A DNA stretch of 24,383 bases from Scatosoma sp045632625 (GTDB lineage: Bacteria > Bacillota > Clostridia > Christensenellales > Borkfalkiaceae), in assembly GCA_045632625.1 (NCBI GenBank), contig JAZQWZ010000115.1, forward strand, positions 1-24,383, read 5' to 3'. Made by a program: the position numbers and the translations under genes. The notes under the pieces were generated by a model. The model was not told where the DNA came from. It saw only the letters and a program-made list of their open reading frames with translations, and did no database searches. This document shows, one piece after another, positions 14,893-24,275 of this stretch; position 1 is the stretch's first letter, and every line of letters begins with the position of its first letter.

Positions 14893-17064
14893 TCACGATT
14901 TCTTATTGCGCATCGTCAAGGCGATACGGTTTTTCTTTAAATCGACGTCTTTTATGCGCACTTGTACAACTTGCCCTACCTTCAAAACTTCCGAAGGATG
15001 CTTGATATATCTATCGGTAATTTCAGAAATATGCACAAGCCCGTCTTGGTGCACGCCGATATCTACAAAAACGCCAAAATCGATAACGTTTCTAACCGTA
15101 CCTGTTACTTCCATACCAGGTTTTAAATCGGAAATAGACATGATATCCTTTCTCAGCATAGGTGCGGGTAATGCGTCGCGGATATCACGGCCCGGCTTCA
15201 TAAGCTCCGTTACGATATCGCGCATAGTTTCCTCGTCAAGCGCAGACGCAGCCGCCGCTTTATCTTCGCCGTAAGCCTTGATTTTTTGCTTTAAATCGCC
15301 GATATTCCGCGCGCGCACGTCTTCCTTAGTATAAGAGAACAAAGAAAGTAATTTTTCCGCTTTTTCGTATGATTCAGGGTGCACGGCCGTATTATCTAAA
15401 ATGTTGTCGCCGCCGTCAATACGCAAAAAACCTGCGCATTGCGTATACGCCTTATCTCCAAGCTTAGGCACCTTTAAAAGTTGTTTACGAGATTTAAATT
15501 TGCCGTTCTTTTCACGGTATGCAACGATATTTTTTGCTACGGAAACGTTCAAACCTGCTACGTATTTCAAAAGCGAATAGCTTGCCGTATTCAAATCTAC
15601 GCCAACGCTGTTTACGCAGTCTTCTAAAACGCCTGACAGCACTTCGTCTAAGCGTTTTTCGTTCATATCGTGTTGATATTGTCCTACGCCGATAGATTTA
15701 GGGTCAATTTTTATAAGTTCCGCAAGGGGATCCTGCAATCTACGCGCAATAGAAACCGCACTTCTTGCTGTAACGTCGTAATCGGGGAATTCTTCCGCGC
15801 CAAGTGCACTTGCCGAATACACACTCGCACCGGCTTCGTTTACGATAACGTAACCCACTTCGCGCCCCGTTTCCGCCTTAACTTCCTTGATAAGCTCGCT
15901 GATAAACAGCTCACTTTCCTTGCTAGCCGTACCGTTACCACAGGAAATAACTTCTACCTTATGTTTTTGAATGAGCCCTTTTAAAATAATTTTTGCTTCT
16001 TGCGTTCTGTTTTGCGGTGGCGTAGGGAATACAACCGTTTTATCAAGCACCTTGCCCGTGCCGTCCACTACGCAAATTTTACAGCCTGTACGGTACGCAG
16101 GATCCCAGCCCATAGTGATTTTATCTTTGATAGGCGGTTGCATTAAAAGGGGCTTTAAGTTAAGCTCAAACATCTTGATTGCCTGTTCGCTTGCTTTTTC
16201 AAATAAGTCAGCGCGAATTTCGCGCTCTACGGATGGCGCAATCAAACGAGTAAAGCTATCACAAGCGGCATCCTTTACAATTTGCGCGCTTTGATTGTTG
16301 CCCTTTATAAACCCAGCCGCCGTGATACGCTTAGCAAATTCTTCGTCCACTTGCACGGACACTTTTAAAAATTCTTCCTTTTCCCCACGATTTAACGCAA
16401 GCACGCGGTGCGATTTAATTTCCGCAACAGGCTCACGGTAATCTGCATACATTTCATATGTTTTCGTTTCGTCTTCTGCGGCTTTACCTTTGGCATAGCA
16501 AGAAACAATTTCCCCATGATTCATATAGAAATTACGCAATTTTTTGCGCGTTACTGCGTCATCGGAAATAGTTTCCGCAAGAATATCTTTTGCGCCTTGT
16601 ATTGCTTCGTCAACGCTTGCAACCTCGTCGGAAATATAATTTTTTGCCGCAATTTCCACGTTAAAGGCATCGCTTTGCGCGAAAATGGCATCGGCAAGCG
16701 GCTGCAAGCCCTTAGCGATGGCAACGGAGGCGCGCGTTTTACGCTTTTGCTTATACGGACGGTAAATATCTTCCACCTCTGTAAGCGTAACGGCTTTTTG
16801 CAAGGCAATGGTGATTTCCGGGGTCATTTTTCCAAGCTGCATAATGGTAGCGGAAACTTCTTCCTTGCGTTTTTCAAGATTGCGTAAATACGTCAATCTA
16901 TCGCTCAGCGCACGCAACACTTGGTCATCGCAGCTGCCCGTCATTTCCTTTCTGTAACGGGCGATAAAGGGGATAGTATTCCCTTCGTCAATCAACGAAA
17001 CGATATTATTTGTATGTACTTGGGATAAAGAAAATTCCTGTGCAATCGTTTGTAAAATATCCAT
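14893..17064 (-). CDS. tex: Tex-family RNA-binding transcription accessory protein
   Basis: Tex proteins bind nucleic acid and are linked to transcription and RNA decay. The protein is 723 aa, the usual length. The N-terminal helical region includes FIARYRKEMTGSCDD (about 33-47). The YqgF/RuvC-like domain begins near MGWDPAYRTGCKICVVDGTG (about 320-340). Helix-hairpin-helix repeats follow (LNTASYSLLKYVAGL, then GKFKSRKQLLKVPKLG). A C-terminal S1 domain (about 645-720) reads GTVRNVIDFGVFVDIGVHQD. AAGGA lies 7 bases before the ATG. It starts 26 bases after the glycosylase-like gene and is the last gene of the long operon. No clear terminator follows, so read-through into acpP is likely. Confidence 0.96.
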   Translation of the reverse strand: MDILQTIAQEFSLSQVHTNNIVSLIDEGNTIPFIARYRKEMTGSCDDQVLRALSDRLTYLRNLEKRKEEVSATIMQLGKMTPEITIALQKAVTLTEVEDIYRPYKQKRKTRASVAIAKGLQPLADAIFAQSDAFNVEIAAKNYISDEVASVDEAIQGAKDILAETISDDAVTRKKLRNFYMNHGEIVSCYAKGKAAEDETKTYEMYADYREPVAEIKSHRVLALNRGEKEEFLKVSVQVDEEFAKRITAAGFIKGNNQSAQIVKDAACDSFTRLIAPSVEREIRADLFEKASEQAIKMFELNLKPLLMQPPIKDKITMGWDPAYRTGCKICVVDGTGKVLDKTVVFPTPPQNRTQEAKIILKGLIQKHKVEVISCGNGTASKESELFISELIKEVKAETGREVGYVIVNEAGASVYSASALGAEEFPDYDVTARSAVSIARRLQDPLAELIKIDPKSIGVGQYQHDMNEKRLDEVLSGVLEDCVNSVGVDLNTASYSLLKYVAGLNVSVAKNIVAYREKNGKFKSRKQLLKVPKLGDKAYTQCAGFLRIDGGDNILDNTAVHPESYEKAEKLLSLFSYTKEDVRARNIGDLKQKIKAYGEDKAAAASALDEETMRDIVTELMKPGRDIRDALPAPMLRKDIMSISDLKPGMEVTGTVRNVIDFGVFVDIGVHQDGLVHISEITDRYIKHPSEVLKVGQVVQVRIKDVDLKKNRIALTMRNKKS

Positions 17065-17090
17065 ATTATAATCCTTATAAAAATTGATTG

Positions 17091-17582
17091 TTACTTTGTT
17101 TTATAAATACCGTCAAGCGCTTGTGTCCACGCTTGCTTGTTATATCTTGGGTTTGCAGGGCTAGTCGACGGCATTTTCATATACTTAATACCGCAGTTTG
17201 CATAATGCTTTTCAAACAAAGTGTAGGCAAGCGTTCCGTTTAATAAAATACATTGCAAGTTGGTTGTTTCAAATATCGGCGTCAAATCGGCAATTTGCAC
17301 GTTTTTGACACTGCTATCGGCAGAGCCTTGGATATCGCAGGCGGTGGCTATATCCCAAAGCGCAATACCGTTCGCCAACAAAAAACTGCGTTTTTCATCA
17401 TTGCGTTCAGGGATTTCACTTTGAAAATATCCGCAAAGCATTTTCCAAAAACGATTTTGTTTGTTGCCGTAATAGAAGTTGATTTCCCTGCTTTTTACGG
17501 ACGGAAAGCTGCCTAAAATGAGCACCTTTGCATTTTCGTTATAAATGGGCGGAAAGCCCATTTTTTGCGCTTGCATATTCAT
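17091..17582 (-). CDS. Uracil-DNA glycosylase-superfamily protein, probably hypoxanthine-DNA glycosylase
   Basis: Enzymes of this family remove deaminated bases from DNA. The 163-aa protein has VLILGSFPSVKSREINFYYG (about 25-44), then NRFW, GIALWDIATAC and the late motif MPSTSPANPRYN. This matches the DNA-deoxyinosine (hypoxanthine) glycosylase branch of the UDG superfamily, as I know it. The start is 3 bases after the stop of the M16 gene with no clear ribosome site, so translation is probably coupled; the Met at codon 3 is an alternative start. Superfamily is fairly certain; the substrate is inferred from the branch only. Confidence 0.85.
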   Translation of the reverse strand: MNMQAQKMGFPPIYNENAKVLILGSFPSVKSREINFYYGNKQNRFWKMLCGYFQSEIPERNDEKRSFLLANGIALWDIATACDIQGSADSSVKNVQIADLTPIFETTNLQCILLNGTLAYTLFEKHYANCGIKYMKMPSTSPANPRYNKQAWTQALDGIYKTK

Positions 17583-17585
17583 AGC

Positions 17586-18827
17586 TTATGCAAGCGGAAA
17601 GGGTTTGTCCGTATTGCCTACCAGTGCAATCGCCTTTTGCTTTTCATCAAAAAGCTGCGCAATTACATCGTGCGTTTGCGCATAGGTCATTGCGTTGATT
17701 TTTCTAAGCTTGTCTTCAAAATTAAAGATTTTATTAAAATGCAATAAATATTTACCGTACAACAGCATTTGCGAATTACTGCTTTCGTTGCTAAAAAAGA
17801 TACTCGATTTCATTTGCTCGCGGCTACGATTAAATTCATCTTCCGTAATGCCGTTTTTCTTGATATCCTTTACTACTTCCGTGATAGCGTCGTATGCTTG
17901 CATAGCTTGCTTGGGATTTACCCCCGCGTAAATAACCTGCGTACCACATTCACGGTATTGCGTAGCATACGAATACACAGAATAGGCAAGCCCGCGCTTT
18001 TCACGCACTTCTTGGAACAAACGCGAGCTCATAGAACCGCCCAAAACGCTGTTGATTGCTGCTACAATTTCTTCTATATCGCTGCCGCGCGCTATCGACG
18101 GATAGCCGAGCGCAATGTGCATTTGTTCAATGGGCTTTTGCTTTACCAAACTGCGTTTTTCACTCAAAAGAATGGGCAAACGCTCTTCAAATTGTCCCTT
18201 TTCTAAATCGCCAAAATAGCTTTCTACAAGCGCTTGCGCCGTTTGCGGATCAATCCCGCCAGCAAAGGAAATTACGATATTTTCAGGGCAATACCGCGCT
18301 TTTTTATAACGCTGAATATCTTCTACCGTAAAAGAGCGAACGTTATCCGCCGAACCCAAAATATTTCTGCCATAGTTTTCTTTACCGTAACATGCAGACG
18401 CAAGCAAATCCAAACACAAATCTTCAGGCGTATCTTCATTCATGGAAATTTCTTCGCAAACAACGCCCTTTTCCCTTTCCATTTCTTCTTCGGGATAGGT
18501 TGCATGCAAGAACAAATCGGACAAAAGCTCAAAACACGCCGTCGTATGCTCGGACGTACATTTGGAATAATAACACGTTAAATCCTTGCCTGTAAAGGCG
18601 TTTACTTGCGCGCCCAACCTATCAAAGGCGTCGGAAATTTCAAAGGCATTTCGCTTGTGTGTGCCTTTAAATTGCATATGTTCAATAAAATGCGAAATAC
18701 CGTCTTCTTTATCCGTTTCCGCACTTGCGCCAGTGCCGACCAAAATCCCCATTGTAACGGACATAAATCCATCCATTTGCTTTACGACTAAGCGTAAACC
18801 GTTTTCGTACTTCTTTTCAAATACCAT
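17586..18827 (-). CDS. M16 family zinc metallopeptidase (MlpA/YmxG type)
   Basis: M16 peptidases are zinc enzymes that cut short or unfolded peptides. The 413-aa protein carries the inverted zinc motif HxxEH as HFIEH (residues 46-50), with a downstream Glu in EEISMNEDTPED as the likely third ligand. The C-terminal half has the conserved REKRGLAYSVYS. The length fits the bacterial single-chain M16B group, which works as a dimer. No signal peptide is seen, so it is cytoplasmic. It starts 4 bases after the deacetylase stop. A YlxY-like deacetylase followed by an MlpA-like peptidase is also the gene order in Bacillus, which supports the assignment. Confidence 0.93.
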   Translation of the reverse strand: MVFEKKYENGLRLVVKQMDGFMSVTMGILVGTGASAETDKEDGISHFIEHMQFKGTHKRNAFEISDAFDRLGAQVNAFTGKDLTCYYSKCTSEHTTACFELLSDLFLHATYPEEEMEREKGVVCEEISMNEDTPEDLCLDLLASACYGKENYGRNILGSADNVRSFTVEDIQRYKKARYCPENIVISFAGGIDPQTAQALVESYFGDLEKGQFEERLPILLSEKRSLVKQKPIEQMHIALGYPSIARGSDIEEIVAAINSVLGGSMSSRLFQEVREKRGLAYSVYSYATQYRECGTQVIYAGVNPKQAMQAYDAITEVVKDIKKNGITEDEFNRSREQMKSSIFFSNESSNSQMLLYGKYLLHFNKIFNFEDKLRKINAMTYAQTHDVIAQLFDEKQKAIALVGNTDKPFPLA

Positions 18828-18831
18828 AAGT

Positions 18832-19569
18832 TTATCCCCTTTCCCTTAAATTTTCCGTAACCGATATTACTGATAAATTTCGGGATTTATAATTTTTTAA
18901 TATATCTTCCAAAGCATCGACGGTTGCCTGCATAGGATGCATCAAGACAAAATCGCCGCTTTGTATGTTTTTTGTTGCGCGCGTATAGATAAGCGCACTG
19001 TCTTTATCTCGCCAGTCAATCGTATCGCGCGACCATAATATTGTTTTCATATTCAACTGTTGCGCCGCGGCAAGCGTGTTATCCGAATACGAGCCTGATG
19101 GCGGCGCAAACAGCGTAGCTTGCACGCCTATCGCCTGTAAAATAAATTGATTACACGTTAGTATTTCTTGCTTATTTGCTTCAAACGACAGCTTTTTATG
19201 GTCTTTATGGAAATAACCGTGATTGCCGATTTCGTGGCCGGCATTATAAATCGCTCGCAAACAATCGACGTTATCATCCGCCCAGCAACCGCCGATAAAA
19301 AAAGTTGCATTTGCTTGATATTTATCTAAAATTTCCAGCATTTCCACAACCTCTTCGCTCCCCCAGTACACGTTAATCAAAAGGGAAACGCCGCCTGATT
19401 TCACATTTCCAGAGCGGTAAAGCGCTGTGTGTTCTCCGTCGACGTTGACGCTGTTTTGTTGTGGAGCAAAGCACAATGTACCCACACAAACCACTAAAAA
19501 CACCAGCATTGCATTGATAATTGCCGCAATTTTTTTGCTGGACGGTTTTATTACGTTTTGTTTTTTCAT
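18832..19569 (-). CDS. YlxY-like polysaccharide deacetylase-fold protein, membrane-anchored
   Basis: NodB-fold enzymes remove acetyl groups from cell-wall or other glycans. This 245-aa protein has an N-terminal membrane segment (about residues 13-33, IINAMLVFLVVCVGTLCF) and an outside NodB domain. The zinc motif 2 is kept (NHGYFHKDH), as are WSRDTIDW and LMHP. Motif 1, normally TFDDG, reads INVYWG, and the Arg of motif 3 (RPPxG) is replaced (FAPPSG). Catalysis is therefore doubtful. I recall YlxY of Bacillus having a similar altered motif 1, and the next gene is an M16 peptidase as in Bacillus. I chose the ATG at 19569, with GAGGTG 4 bases upstream, over the TTG at 19581. Confidence 0.85.
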   Translation of the reverse strand: MKKQNVIKPSSKKIAAIINAMLVFLVVCVGTLCFAPQQNSVNVDGEHTALYRSGNVKSGGVSLLINVYWGSEEVVEMLEILDKYQANATFFIGGCWADDNVDCLRAIYNAGHEIGNHGYFHKDHKKLSFEANKQEILTCNQFILQAIGVQATLFAPPSGSYSDNTLAAAQQLNMKTILWSRDTIDWRDKDSALIYTRATKNIQSGDFVLMHPMQATVDALEDILKNYKSRNLSVISVTENLRERG

Positions 19570-19573
19570 CACA

Positions 19574-19579
19574 CACCTC
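19574..19579 (-). promoter_or_regulatory. Ribosome-binding site that fixes the deacetylase start
   Basis: GAGGTG lies 4 bases before the ATG at 19569 and overlaps the alternative TTG start at 19581, so the ATG is the better start. Confidence 0.55.
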
Positions 19580-19631
19580 AAAGAAACGATTACTTTATCA
19601 TATTTTCATTTCTTAAAGGTTATGCGTGTAC

Positions 19632-22028
19632 TTATTTAATTGTAACGACGGTAACGCCAGTTTCCCCTTCGCCGTATTTTCCAAGACGATAAGAAGCAAC
19701 GTTTTTATGTCCGCGTAACAGCTCGTGAATTCCTGCGCGAAGTTTACCCGTACCAACCCCATGAATAATGCGTACTTCGGGTAAATTACCTATCACAGCC
19801 GCATCGATAAAGGCTTCCACTTCCGGCAAAGCTTCGTGGACCGTATAACCGATTATGTTGAGCTCTAACGTAGGCATAGGTTTTGTTTGCAAGGATTTCA
19901 CCACTTGCACCTTATCCATCAATTTCTTTTTTGCTTTCGGTTTATTTATATTTGTATCGTTTGCAGTAGACAATATGATAAACAAATCGTTAAACTTACT
20001 GCGCACACGAATATTGCCACAAAGCAATTCCGCTTCTTTCTTTTGCGCGCGTACGTTTTGTACAATACCTTCCTGATTGATGTTTTGTACGTATAATTTT
20101 GCCCCAACGATAATCTCTTTTTCCGTTGCAGGCGCGTATTTCGGCCGTAAAACGTCGCTATTTTCGCTTTCGTATGCTTGGTCGCTTAAACGATTTTTCA
20201 GCGTTCTTGCCTTGATTAAATCGGCCTCGGAAATACTTTCCTGTGCAAAGATATTTTCAATTTCGGCAAGCAATTCTTCCGCGGCAGCCGTGCGCTCGTT
20301 GATAATTCTTCTTGCTTCCGCTTTCGATTGCAGGAAAAGCTTTTCCTTTTCCTTTTGTAATTTTTCTCTTTCGTTTTCTAAAACCTGCAACTGCTGATGC
20401 CAGCTTGCCTTCAAGGCGTTGCTTTGGCGAAGCGCTTCGTCCGCTTGAATACGGCTTTCTTCCGCCGTGCGCACGATATTTTCAAATTTTTGTGCGTCTT
20501 CCGACAAATTAGAAAGTGCCTCTTGTAAAATACTTTCCTTTAAGCCAAGCCGACGGGAAATTGCCAAAGCGTTACTTGACCCCGGCAACCCGATACGAAT
20601 TACGTACAGCGGTTGTAAGGTGTTGCTGTCAAATTCCATACATGCGTTTTCAATGCCGTCCGCGGAAAATGCAAATTCTTTCAGCGACGTATAGTGCGTA
20701 GTAACTACGCCGGAAGCCCCCGAATTTAACAAATGCGAGATGATTGCTTTTGCCAAGGCTTGCCCTTCGTCGGGATCGGTGCCACCGCCTAACTCGTCAA
20801 TCAATACCAAGCTTCTTGCGTTGGCATTGTCTACAATATGGATAATATTCGTGATATGCGACGAAAACGTTGAGAGACTTTCTTCAATACTTTGTGCGTC
20901 GCCGATATCGCAATAAATTTCGTCGAATACGGACAGCGAAGCGCGTTTTGCAGGCACGTATAAGCCGCACATTGCCATCATACAAAATAAGCCCACCATT
21001 TTCAAGGTAACCGTTTTACCGCCAGTATTTGGACCGCTTATGAGTAAAAAACGGTAATTATCCCCAAGCGATAAGCTGACGGGCACGACCTTTTTCCTAT
21101 CAATCAAAGGATGACGGCCGCTGTCTATTACCACCTTTCCTTTCGCGTTCATTTCCGGTTTAATGCTTGATGTTTTATATGCGTATTCTGCACGTGCATA
21201 AATGCAATCCAACTCTTCTAACACGCAAATATCTTTATTGAGCTGCGTTGAAATAGCACCAACCCCCTTAGAAAGTTCAGACAAAATGCGTTCTACTTCT
21301 TCCTTTTCATCTAAGGTAAGTGTACGAAGTTCGTTGTTCATTTCAAGCACTTCTTCCGGTTCAATAAAGAACGTTGCGCCCGTAGCCGAGCGATCGTGAA
21401 TAAAGCCCTTTACATTGCGTTTATATTCCGCGCGGACGGGTAATACGTAACGATTATCGCGCATCGTTACGATATTGTCTTGTAAATATTTTGCTTCGCT
21501 TCCTGATAAATATTCGCTGAGCCTTGCACGGATTTTATCGTTCAATAGACGAATTTCACGGCGGAGCATATACAGCTTATCGCTTGCATGGTCGCTTACT
21601 TCCGTGTCGCTGATAATTTTCGCGTGAATATCGTCTTCTAACGCTACGTTATAATAAATACCATCCACAAGGTGTTTTAATTGTGTTAAATTTTCATCGT
21701 TTACCGATTGCACACTGGTAAATGCAATACGCGCGGAACGCAACAAAAGCCCCACTTTTAAAAGTTCGCCACAGGAAAGCGTAGAGCCTTTTTCCGCGCG
21801 ATTGATTTCATCGTCAAACGCAGGAAAGGCTTCTACTTTACTTACGCCGTGTTGAAAAAGCAATGCCACCGCTTCTTCCGTATCTTTCAAGCGCTGTTTG
21901 GCTATCACTACGTCGGGCGTAGGCTGCATTTGTTCCAGCAATGCTCTTCCCCCTTCAAGCGTGGTAAATTGCGCCGCCAAGCCAAGAATTTTATTTAATT
22001 CCGTTTTTTCAATAGCTTTTACGTTCAT
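19632..22028 (-). CDS. mutS2: MutS2 family ATPase
   Basis: MutS2 is a MutS relative without mismatch-binding domains; it acts on branched DNA and, in Bacillus, on collided ribosomes. The protein is 798 aa. Walker A GPNTGGKT is at 332-339, and the ATPase continues with STFSSHITNI and LVLIDELGGGTDPDEG. A long coiled coil (about 500-620) and a C-terminal Smr domain (about 720-798) follow. The Smr motif usually reading LDLRG is LELNIIG here (721-727), so its acidic residue is Asn; the HGxGTGKLR motif (756-764) is kept. AAGGGG precedes the ATG. It starts 9 bases after the U32 gene. Confidence 0.95.
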   Translation of the reverse strand: MNVKAIEKTELNKILGLAAQFTTLEGGRALLEQMQPTPDVVIAKQRLKDTEEAVALLFQHGVSKVEAFPAFDDEINRAEKGSTLSCGELLKVGLLLRSARIAFTSVQSVNDENLTQLKHLVDGIYYNVALEDDIHAKIISDTEVSDHASDKLYMLRREIRLLNDKIRARLSEYLSGSEAKYLQDNIVTMRDNRYVLPVRAEYKRNVKGFIHDRSATGATFFIEPEEVLEMNNELRTLTLDEKEEVERILSELSKGVGAISTQLNKDICVLEELDCIYARAEYAYKTSSIKPEMNAKGKVVIDSGRHPLIDRKKVVPVSLSLGDNYRFLLISGPNTGGKTVTLKMVGLFCMMAMCGLYVPAKRASLSVFDEIYCDIGDAQSIEESLSTFSSHITNIIHIVDNANARSLVLIDELGGGTDPDEGQALAKAIISHLLNSGASGVVTTHYTSLKEFAFSADGIENACMEFDSNTLQPLYVIRIGLPGSSNALAISRRLGLKESILQEALSNLSEDAQKFENIVRTAEESRIQADEALRQSNALKASWHQQLQVLENEREKLQKEKEKLFLQSKAEARRIINERTAAAEELLAEIENIFAQESISEADLIKARTLKNRLSDQAYESENSDVLRPKYAPATEKEIIVGAKLYVQNINQEGIVQNVRAQKKEAELLCGNIRVRSKFNDLFIILSTANDTNINKPKAKKKLMDKVQVVKSLQTKPMPTLELNIIGYTVHEALPEVEAFIDAAVIGNLPEVRIIHGVGTGKLRAGIHELLRGHKNVASYRLGKYGEGETGVTVVTIK

Positions 22029-22037
22029 GTATTCCCC

Positions 22038-24254
22038 TTATAATACACCGCGTTTGAAATGTCCCGAAGTGTAATTTTTATAAAGCTTCTTTTGCATAAT
22101 TTCATCGTTCGCCGCTTGCACTGCTTGCGCTTTATCTTCTTGTAACGTACAATCAAGCAACTTGCCCGCTCCATCTACGCCTACACCGATTAGACTTGCA
22201 CAGTTGTACACTTCAAACCGACAATTTCCCTTATCGTCCGTGTATCTACGCATGGGAAATTCCCGTCCGTTTTCATCCGTTACGCAATAAACGTTTTTCT
22301 TATCGCAGCGTCCGCAAGTCTTTTCAAACGGACAATAGCACAAGTCCATCACTTTTACGTCGCCGCTGCTCAATACAAACGCTTTTTCGCTAATTAATCC
22401 TTTCAATTCCGTATAATTTGCTTCCTTGGAAAGCGCATAATAGCGCACGTTTTCAAATTGTAAAAGCTGCGCAATGGATACACGATTGATAAGGTGTAAT
22501 CCTGTACCCGCAAACACGGCAACGTTATGCATTTTCGCGAACTGCAACGCCGCATAATTTTCCGCATACACGCCGTCCAAATGATATTTTTCTATCATTT
22601 CAGCAATGCTTTGCTCTTGCGAGCTTGTACAAAACGGCGGATAATATATTAATCTCTCAAAATCGCCGTTTGCAAAATTTGCTGGGATTTCGTCGCTATA
22701 TCTATCAGGCTTATAAACTGCAACGTCTGTCTTAACGCCGCCAAAATCGTTAGAAATTACCGCTATTTTCTCGTTTTTACCATCAGGTAAACTGGCTTTC
22801 AAGGACAAATTTTTCGTTTGATTACGCCCTTGTTTTACAATATTTTCAGCAATTTTTTCGTAAAATTCTCTACGGAATGCATTTAAAACGGATTTCGCAA
22901 TAAAGATTTGTCCGCGTAAGACAATTTCTTCAAATTGCACTTCTATGGGCAATCCGTCCGTTTTTTCAAAACACGAAATTAGTTGTTCTTCCGTCAATGC
23001 TTGGTTGTTGGCGGTTTGTAAAACATCTTTTGAGGTTACGACAACGTCGCCACACACCGCCACTGCGTTTTGCCCTTCGCAAAAATGTAAACGTATCGGC
23101 AACTCCGCCCGCTTTTTCGCGGAAAGTACGCGTGCATTTACCGCCGTATCCGTAGTAATAAACACGCCGTCGCCGTTTTTTAAACGTGCAGAGCTGACAA
23201 TAGTAAACCCACGCGGAACGGCTTTGCCAAATACAGCGCCACCCACTTCCTTACCGCCTCGTAAAATTTTAAACGCGTCGCCGTTTTGCGCCTTGCAAAT
23301 ACTTTCCACCACGTACGCGCCGTTGACCACTTTGACAACGCCGACCTTTTCCCCGATATGCCCTTGCACGGAAGAGGAAATAAAACGTTTATCCTGCCCA
23401 AACGCAAGACCTTTCGTATAGTTTCCACGGTTATACGTGCGTTTCAAATCGGACAAACTTTGCTCAATTTTCCCCGCGTTTACATTATCTAAAATAGCGC
23501 GATAATAACGCACAGCCGCCGCTACGTATTCCGCGCGACGCATTCTACCTTCAATTTTAAAGGAAACCACACCTGCTTGTATCAGTTTATCTATGCTTTC
23601 CCCTACGCATAAATCGGCAAGGGACAAAGCATAGTTTCTTTCTTCAAAGCCACTACGGTTTATGGAATATTGTTTACGGCAAGGTTGCTTACATCTTCCG
23701 CGGTTACCGCTATTTCCGCCAGCAAACGACGAAAAATAACACTGCCCTGAAAAACAAGTGCAAAGCGCGCCTTGCACAAATACTTCCGTTTCGATAATCT
23801 CTGTAATTTTTGCAATTTCATCAAGAGGTGTTTCGCGGGCAAGAATTACGCGTGAAAAACCGCATTCCTTTGCAAATAACGCACCGCTGACGTTACATAC
23901 GCCCGCCTGTGTACTCAAATGCAAAACCACGTCGGGTAAACGCTCTTTAATCGCTTTTCCAAGCAACGCATCCTGCAAAATAATCGCATCTACGCCCACC
24001 TGCCAAACGTCCGCTAACGTTTGCAAAAAGCTGTCAAGCTCGGTATCTTTCACGATAGTGTTCATTGCAACGTACACGTTTACGCCGCAAAAATGTGCGT
24101 TTTTAACCGTTTCGGCTAATTGTTCAAGCCCGAAGTTTTCAGCGCCTTGACGCGCGGAAAAAGCGCTATATCCAAGATATATCGCATTTGCCCCGTTATC
24201 GATTGCTGCTTGCGCGCACTGCGCGTTGCCTGCCGGCGCTAAAATTTCAAGCAT
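22038..24254 (-). CDS. U32 family peptidase-like protein (large, DUF3656-containing form)
   Basis: U32 proteins were named as peptidases, but well-studied members (RlhA, TrhP) hydroxylate RNA bases. At 738 aa this is the long form, like RlhA/YdcP. The N-terminal part is a TIM-barrel (MLEILAPAGNAQCAQAAIDN). The U32 signature lies at about 165-200, with QGALCTCFSGQCYFSS and NRGRCKQPCR. A second Cys cluster near 635-655 reads CYCPFEKTCGRC; together these Cys could hold an iron-sulfur cluster. AAGGA lies upstream of the ATG, 21 bases after the preceding gene. Substrate (23S rRNA or tRNA) cannot be decided from the sequence. Confidence 0.9.
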   Translation of the reverse strand: MLEILAPAGNAQCAQAAIDNGANAIYLGYSAFSARQGAENFGLEQLAETVKNAHFCGVNVYVAMNTIVKDTELDSFLQTLADVWQVGVDAIILQDALLGKAIKERLPDVVLHLSTQAGVCNVSGALFAKECGFSRVILARETPLDEIAKITEIIETEVFVQGALCTCFSGQCYFSSFAGGNSGNRGRCKQPCRKQYSINRSGFEERNYALSLADLCVGESIDKLIQAGVVSFKIEGRMRRAEYVAAAVRYYRAILDNVNAGKIEQSLSDLKRTYNRGNYTKGLAFGQDKRFISSSVQGHIGEKVGVVKVVNGAYVVESICKAQNGDAFKILRGGKEVGGAVFGKAVPRGFTIVSSARLKNGDGVFITTDTAVNARVLSAKKRAELPIRLHFCEGQNAVAVCGDVVVTSKDVLQTANNQALTEEQLISCFEKTDGLPIEVQFEEIVLRGQIFIAKSVLNAFRREFYEKIAENIVKQGRNQTKNLSLKASLPDGKNEKIAVISNDFGGVKTDVAVYKPDRYSDEIPANFANGDFERLIYYPPFCTSSQEQSIAEMIEKYHLDGVYAENYAALQFAKMHNVAVFAGTGLHLINRVSIAQLLQFENVRYYALSKEANYTELKGLISEKAFVLSSGDVKVMDLCYCPFEKTCGRCDKKNVYCVTDENGREFPMRRYTDDKGNCRFEVYNCASLIGVGVDGAGKLLDCTLQEDKAQAVQAANDEIMQKKLYKNYTSGHFKRGVL

Positions 24255-24275
24255 ACCTTAATTTCCTTTTGTGTA

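Noticed and set aside
16408..16887. 159-codon plus-strand open frame
   Set aside because: Antisense shadow of tex; Cys/Phe-rich composition typical of a reversed coding strand.
19570..19581. TTG start for the deacetylase
   Set aside because: It overlaps the GAGGTG ribosome site of the better ATG start at 19569.
22945..23421. 158-codon plus-strand open frame
   Set aside because: Antisense shadow of the U32 gene, with no motif or start signal.
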